A stretch of 7,644 nt of DNA. It comes from Oscillospiraceae bacterium. Its GTDB lineage: Bacteria; Bacillota; Clostridia; Oscillospirales; UBA929. The stretch lies in assembly GCA_031289065.1 (NCBI GenBank), contig JAITQI010000190.1, forward strand, positions 1-7,644. Reading direction: 5' to 3'. Of this stretch, positions 6,358-7,644 are shown piece by piece. Position numbers and translations under genes: made by a program. The notes beneath the pieces were generated by a model. The model was not told the DNA's origin. It ran no database searches and saw nothing but the letters and a program-made list of their open reading frames with translations. The stretch's first letter is position 1; the number at the start of each line of letters is the position of its first letter.

Positions 6358-7509
6358 ATGTCCATCTTCACCATCGTCCGCCACGCCGAAGCCGAGGGGA
6401 ATTTTTACCGGCGGGCCCACGGCCATTATGACAGTCTGCTCACGCCCAACGGCGAGGCCCAGGTGGCGGCGTTGCGCCGCCGGTTTATGGGGACGCGGTT
6501 TGACGCGGTGTACGCCAGCGACCTGTTCCGCGCCCGGCGGACGGCGGCGGCGCTCATTCGGCGGGAGCGGCATGTCAAATTGATGCCCGCCTTGCGGGAG
6601 CTTCACCTCGGCCCCTGGGAGGATGTGCCCTGGGGGGAATGGGCGGCGCGGGATCCCGAATCCCTGTGGGTGTTCATGCACGAGCCGTGGCGGTTTGCCC
6701 CCCAGGGCGCCGTGGGGGAGCCCATGGCGGCGGTGGGCGGGCGCATGTGCGAGGCCCTGCGTCTGCTGGCGCGGACACACCCGGACGACGAGGTGGCGGT
6801 GGTCAGCCACGGCCTGGCTATCCGCGCCCTCATGGCGGCCCTGTCCGGTCTGCCCCCCGAGCGGGTCCACGAACTCCCCCACGGGGACAACACCTCGGTG
6901 TCCCGGGTGGAATGGGACGGCGTGGGGCGGCCCCGGGTCTTTTTTTACGGGGACAACACCCATTTGGGCAACCTATCCACCCTGGGGCGGCAGAACTGGT
7001 GGCGCAAGGACAGCCTTCAGGCCGATACGAACCTCTGGTTTCAGTCCGTCCGTCTGCCGGAGGACGCGGCGCTGGCCCTCTCCTTCCGGCGGCAGGCCTG
7101 GCAGGCGGTGTACGGCACCATGCTGGGCTTCAGCGACGCCCTCATGGGGGCCAACACCGCCCGGATGGCCGCCCTCCATCCCGCCGCCGTCACCTTCGCC
7201 ATGCGGGGCTGGGAACCGGTGGGCCTGGTGGAACTCGACCCCGCCGAAGTTTGCCGGGGCGGCGGCGGGCATATCTCCCTGGTCTACCTCGCTCCGGAGG
7301 CGCGGGGCTTGGGCCTGGGGGCGCAACTCATCGGCCACGCGGTGAGCGTTTATCGGGGGCTGGGCCGCCGGACGCTCCATCTGCGCGTAGCCGAAGCCAA
7401 CCACGCGGCCCGGCGGCTTTATGAAAAGACCGGCTTCCGGGTGTCGGCTTACGAGAGGGGGCTGCATGGGGTGCTGCTGGTGATGACGCAATCAATTGCG
7501 GTCAATTGA
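6358..7509 (+). CDS. Histidine phosphatase fused to a GNAT N-acetyltransferase
   Basis: This 383-residue protein joins two complete enzyme domains. The N-terminal half (about 1-205) is a phosphoglycerate-mutase-like histidine phosphatase. It has VRHAEAEGN (7-15) with the phospho-accepting His9, YASDLFRARRTA (52-63) with Arg58, the LRELHLGPWE acid motif (Glu81), and VVSHG (148-152) with the second His151. NTS (178-180) and a later GDNTHLG (198-204) match the end of that family. The C-terminal half (about 225-380) is a GNAT fold, with the acetyl-CoA loop RGLGLG (316-321) after VYLAPEA and a motif-B-like NHAARRLYEKTGF (348-360). All four core phosphatase residues and the acetyl-CoA loop are kept, so both halves look active. 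Substrates are unknown; small phosphorylated metabolites and an amine are plausible. The ATG has a good site, AGAGG at 6346-6350 with seven-base spacing. It begins 54 bases after the TIR gene and is probably on the same transcript. Its last codons run into a CAATTG repeat cluster. Confidence 0.9.
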   Translation: MSIFTIVRHAEAEGNFYRRAHGHYDSLLTPNGEAQVAALRRRFMGTRFDAVYASDLFRARRTAAALIRRERHVKLMPALRELHLGPWEDVPWGEWAARDPESLWVFMHEPWRFAPQGAVGEPMAAVGGRMCEALRLLARTHPDDEVAVVSHGLAIRALMAALSGLPPERVHELPHGDNTSVSRVEWDGVGRPRVFFYGDNTHLGNLSTLGRQNWWRKDSLQADTNLWFQSVRLPEDAALALSFRRQAWQAVYGTMLGFSDALMGANTARMAALHPAAVTFAMRGWEPVGLVELDPAEVCRGGGGHISLVYLAPEARGLGLGAQLIGHAVSVYRGLGRRTLHLRVAEANHAARRLYEKTGFRVSAYERGLHGVLLVMTQSIAVN

Positions 7510-7540
7510 CGACAATTGACGATGGACGATTGTCAATTGA
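7492..7540. repeat. Cluster of four CAATTG palindromes in helical phase
   Basis: CAATTG occurs at 7493, 7503, 7513 and 7534, spacings of 10, 10 and 21 bases, that is, on the same face of the helix. Two copies form an exact tandem repeat CAATTGACGA (7503-7522). The arm 7502-7510 also pairs perfectly with 7532-7540, giving alternative hairpins. The cluster spans the stop codon of the phosphatase/GNAT gene. No T-run follows, so it is not a normal terminator. It may be an operator array for a following gene or a piece of an interspersed intergenic repeat. Confidence 0.7.
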
Positions 7541-7570
7541 TCGCAAGTAAGCGTTCGGGGAGAGGGATCT

Positions 7571-7644
7571 ATGGGACGCCATTCCCTACGAGGAGCGTGG
7601 CGCGGTGCTTTTTCGCGTTATTCGTATTTATTTGTAATAAAAAT
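7571..7644 (+). CDS. Possible start of an unidentified gene, cut by the right edge
   Basis: An ATG at 7571 stands behind a purine-rich site (GGGGAGAGGG, 7557-7566) at workable spacing and opens a frame that continues to the edge, 24 full codons. The visible residues begin MGRHSLRGAWRGAFSRY and then turn hydrophobic (YLFVI), a basic lead followed by what may be a membrane segment. No family can be recognised from so short a piece, and the sequence becomes AT-rich after about 7608, unlike the genes to the left. No convincing promoter is seen between 7510 and 7570. It could equally be non-coding. Confidence 0.35.
   Translation, partial: MGRHSLRGAWRGAFSRYSYLFVIK

Noticed and set aside
5629..6963. 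444-codon minus-strand open frame across three genes
   Set aside because: It runs antisense to the end of comM, the TIR gene and half of the phosphatase gene, all with clear domains; it has no motif of its own.
7502..7540. Intrinsic terminator after the phosphatase/GNAT gene
   Set aside because: Hairpins can form but are AT-rich in the stem and not followed by T residues.
7492..7540. CRISPR array or insertion-sequence ends
   Set aside because: The units are only about 10 bases with no unique spacers, and there is no transposase gene or target-site duplication visible.

Overview
The window reads as a chromosomal segment of a GC-rich Firmicute, most likely a clostridial gut lineage such as the Oscillospiraceae. 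This is inferred from three things: a GdpP-type membrane phosphodiesterase, near-perfect GGAGG-type Shine-Dalgarno sites, and strong G/C bias at third codon positions. No rRNA, tRNA, CRISPR array, transposase or phage gene is visible.

Left half, minus strand (about 1-4114): three genes run leftwards, gdpP, then an mreD-like gene, then mnmG. A strong promoter lies in front of gdpP. GdpP should degrade cyclic di-AMP, the MreD-like protein is a small integral membrane protein of the rod-shape system, and MnmG is the FAD enzyme that modifies the wobble uridine of certain tRNAs. MnmG is cut by the left edge, leaving its first 453 codons. A 149-base gap before mnmG holds a perfect 10-base inverted repeat. 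The gdpP start is unusual: the excellent ribosome-binding site is correctly spaced only to an ATC codon.

Middle (about 4115-4321): a divergent promoter region with two face-to-face extended -10 promoters, one for gdpP and one for the rightward genes.

Right half, plus strand (4322-7509): a ComM/YifB-type AAA+ ATPase is followed, with a four-base GTGA overlap, by a 155-residue TIR-domain protein that keeps the expected catalytic glutamate. After a very GC-rich hairpin over the TIR stop codon comes a 383-residue protein that fuses a histidine phosphatase to a GNAT acetyltransferase. The TIR gene inside a housekeeping-type ATPase operon, and the phosphatase-acetyltransferase fusion, are the least ordinary parts of the window. 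A functional link among these three genes is only suggested by their arrangement.

Right edge (7490-7644): a cluster of four CAATTG palindromes spaced 10, 10 and 21 bases overlaps the end of the fusion gene. It is followed by a possible start of another gene in sequence that becomes AT-rich at the edge.
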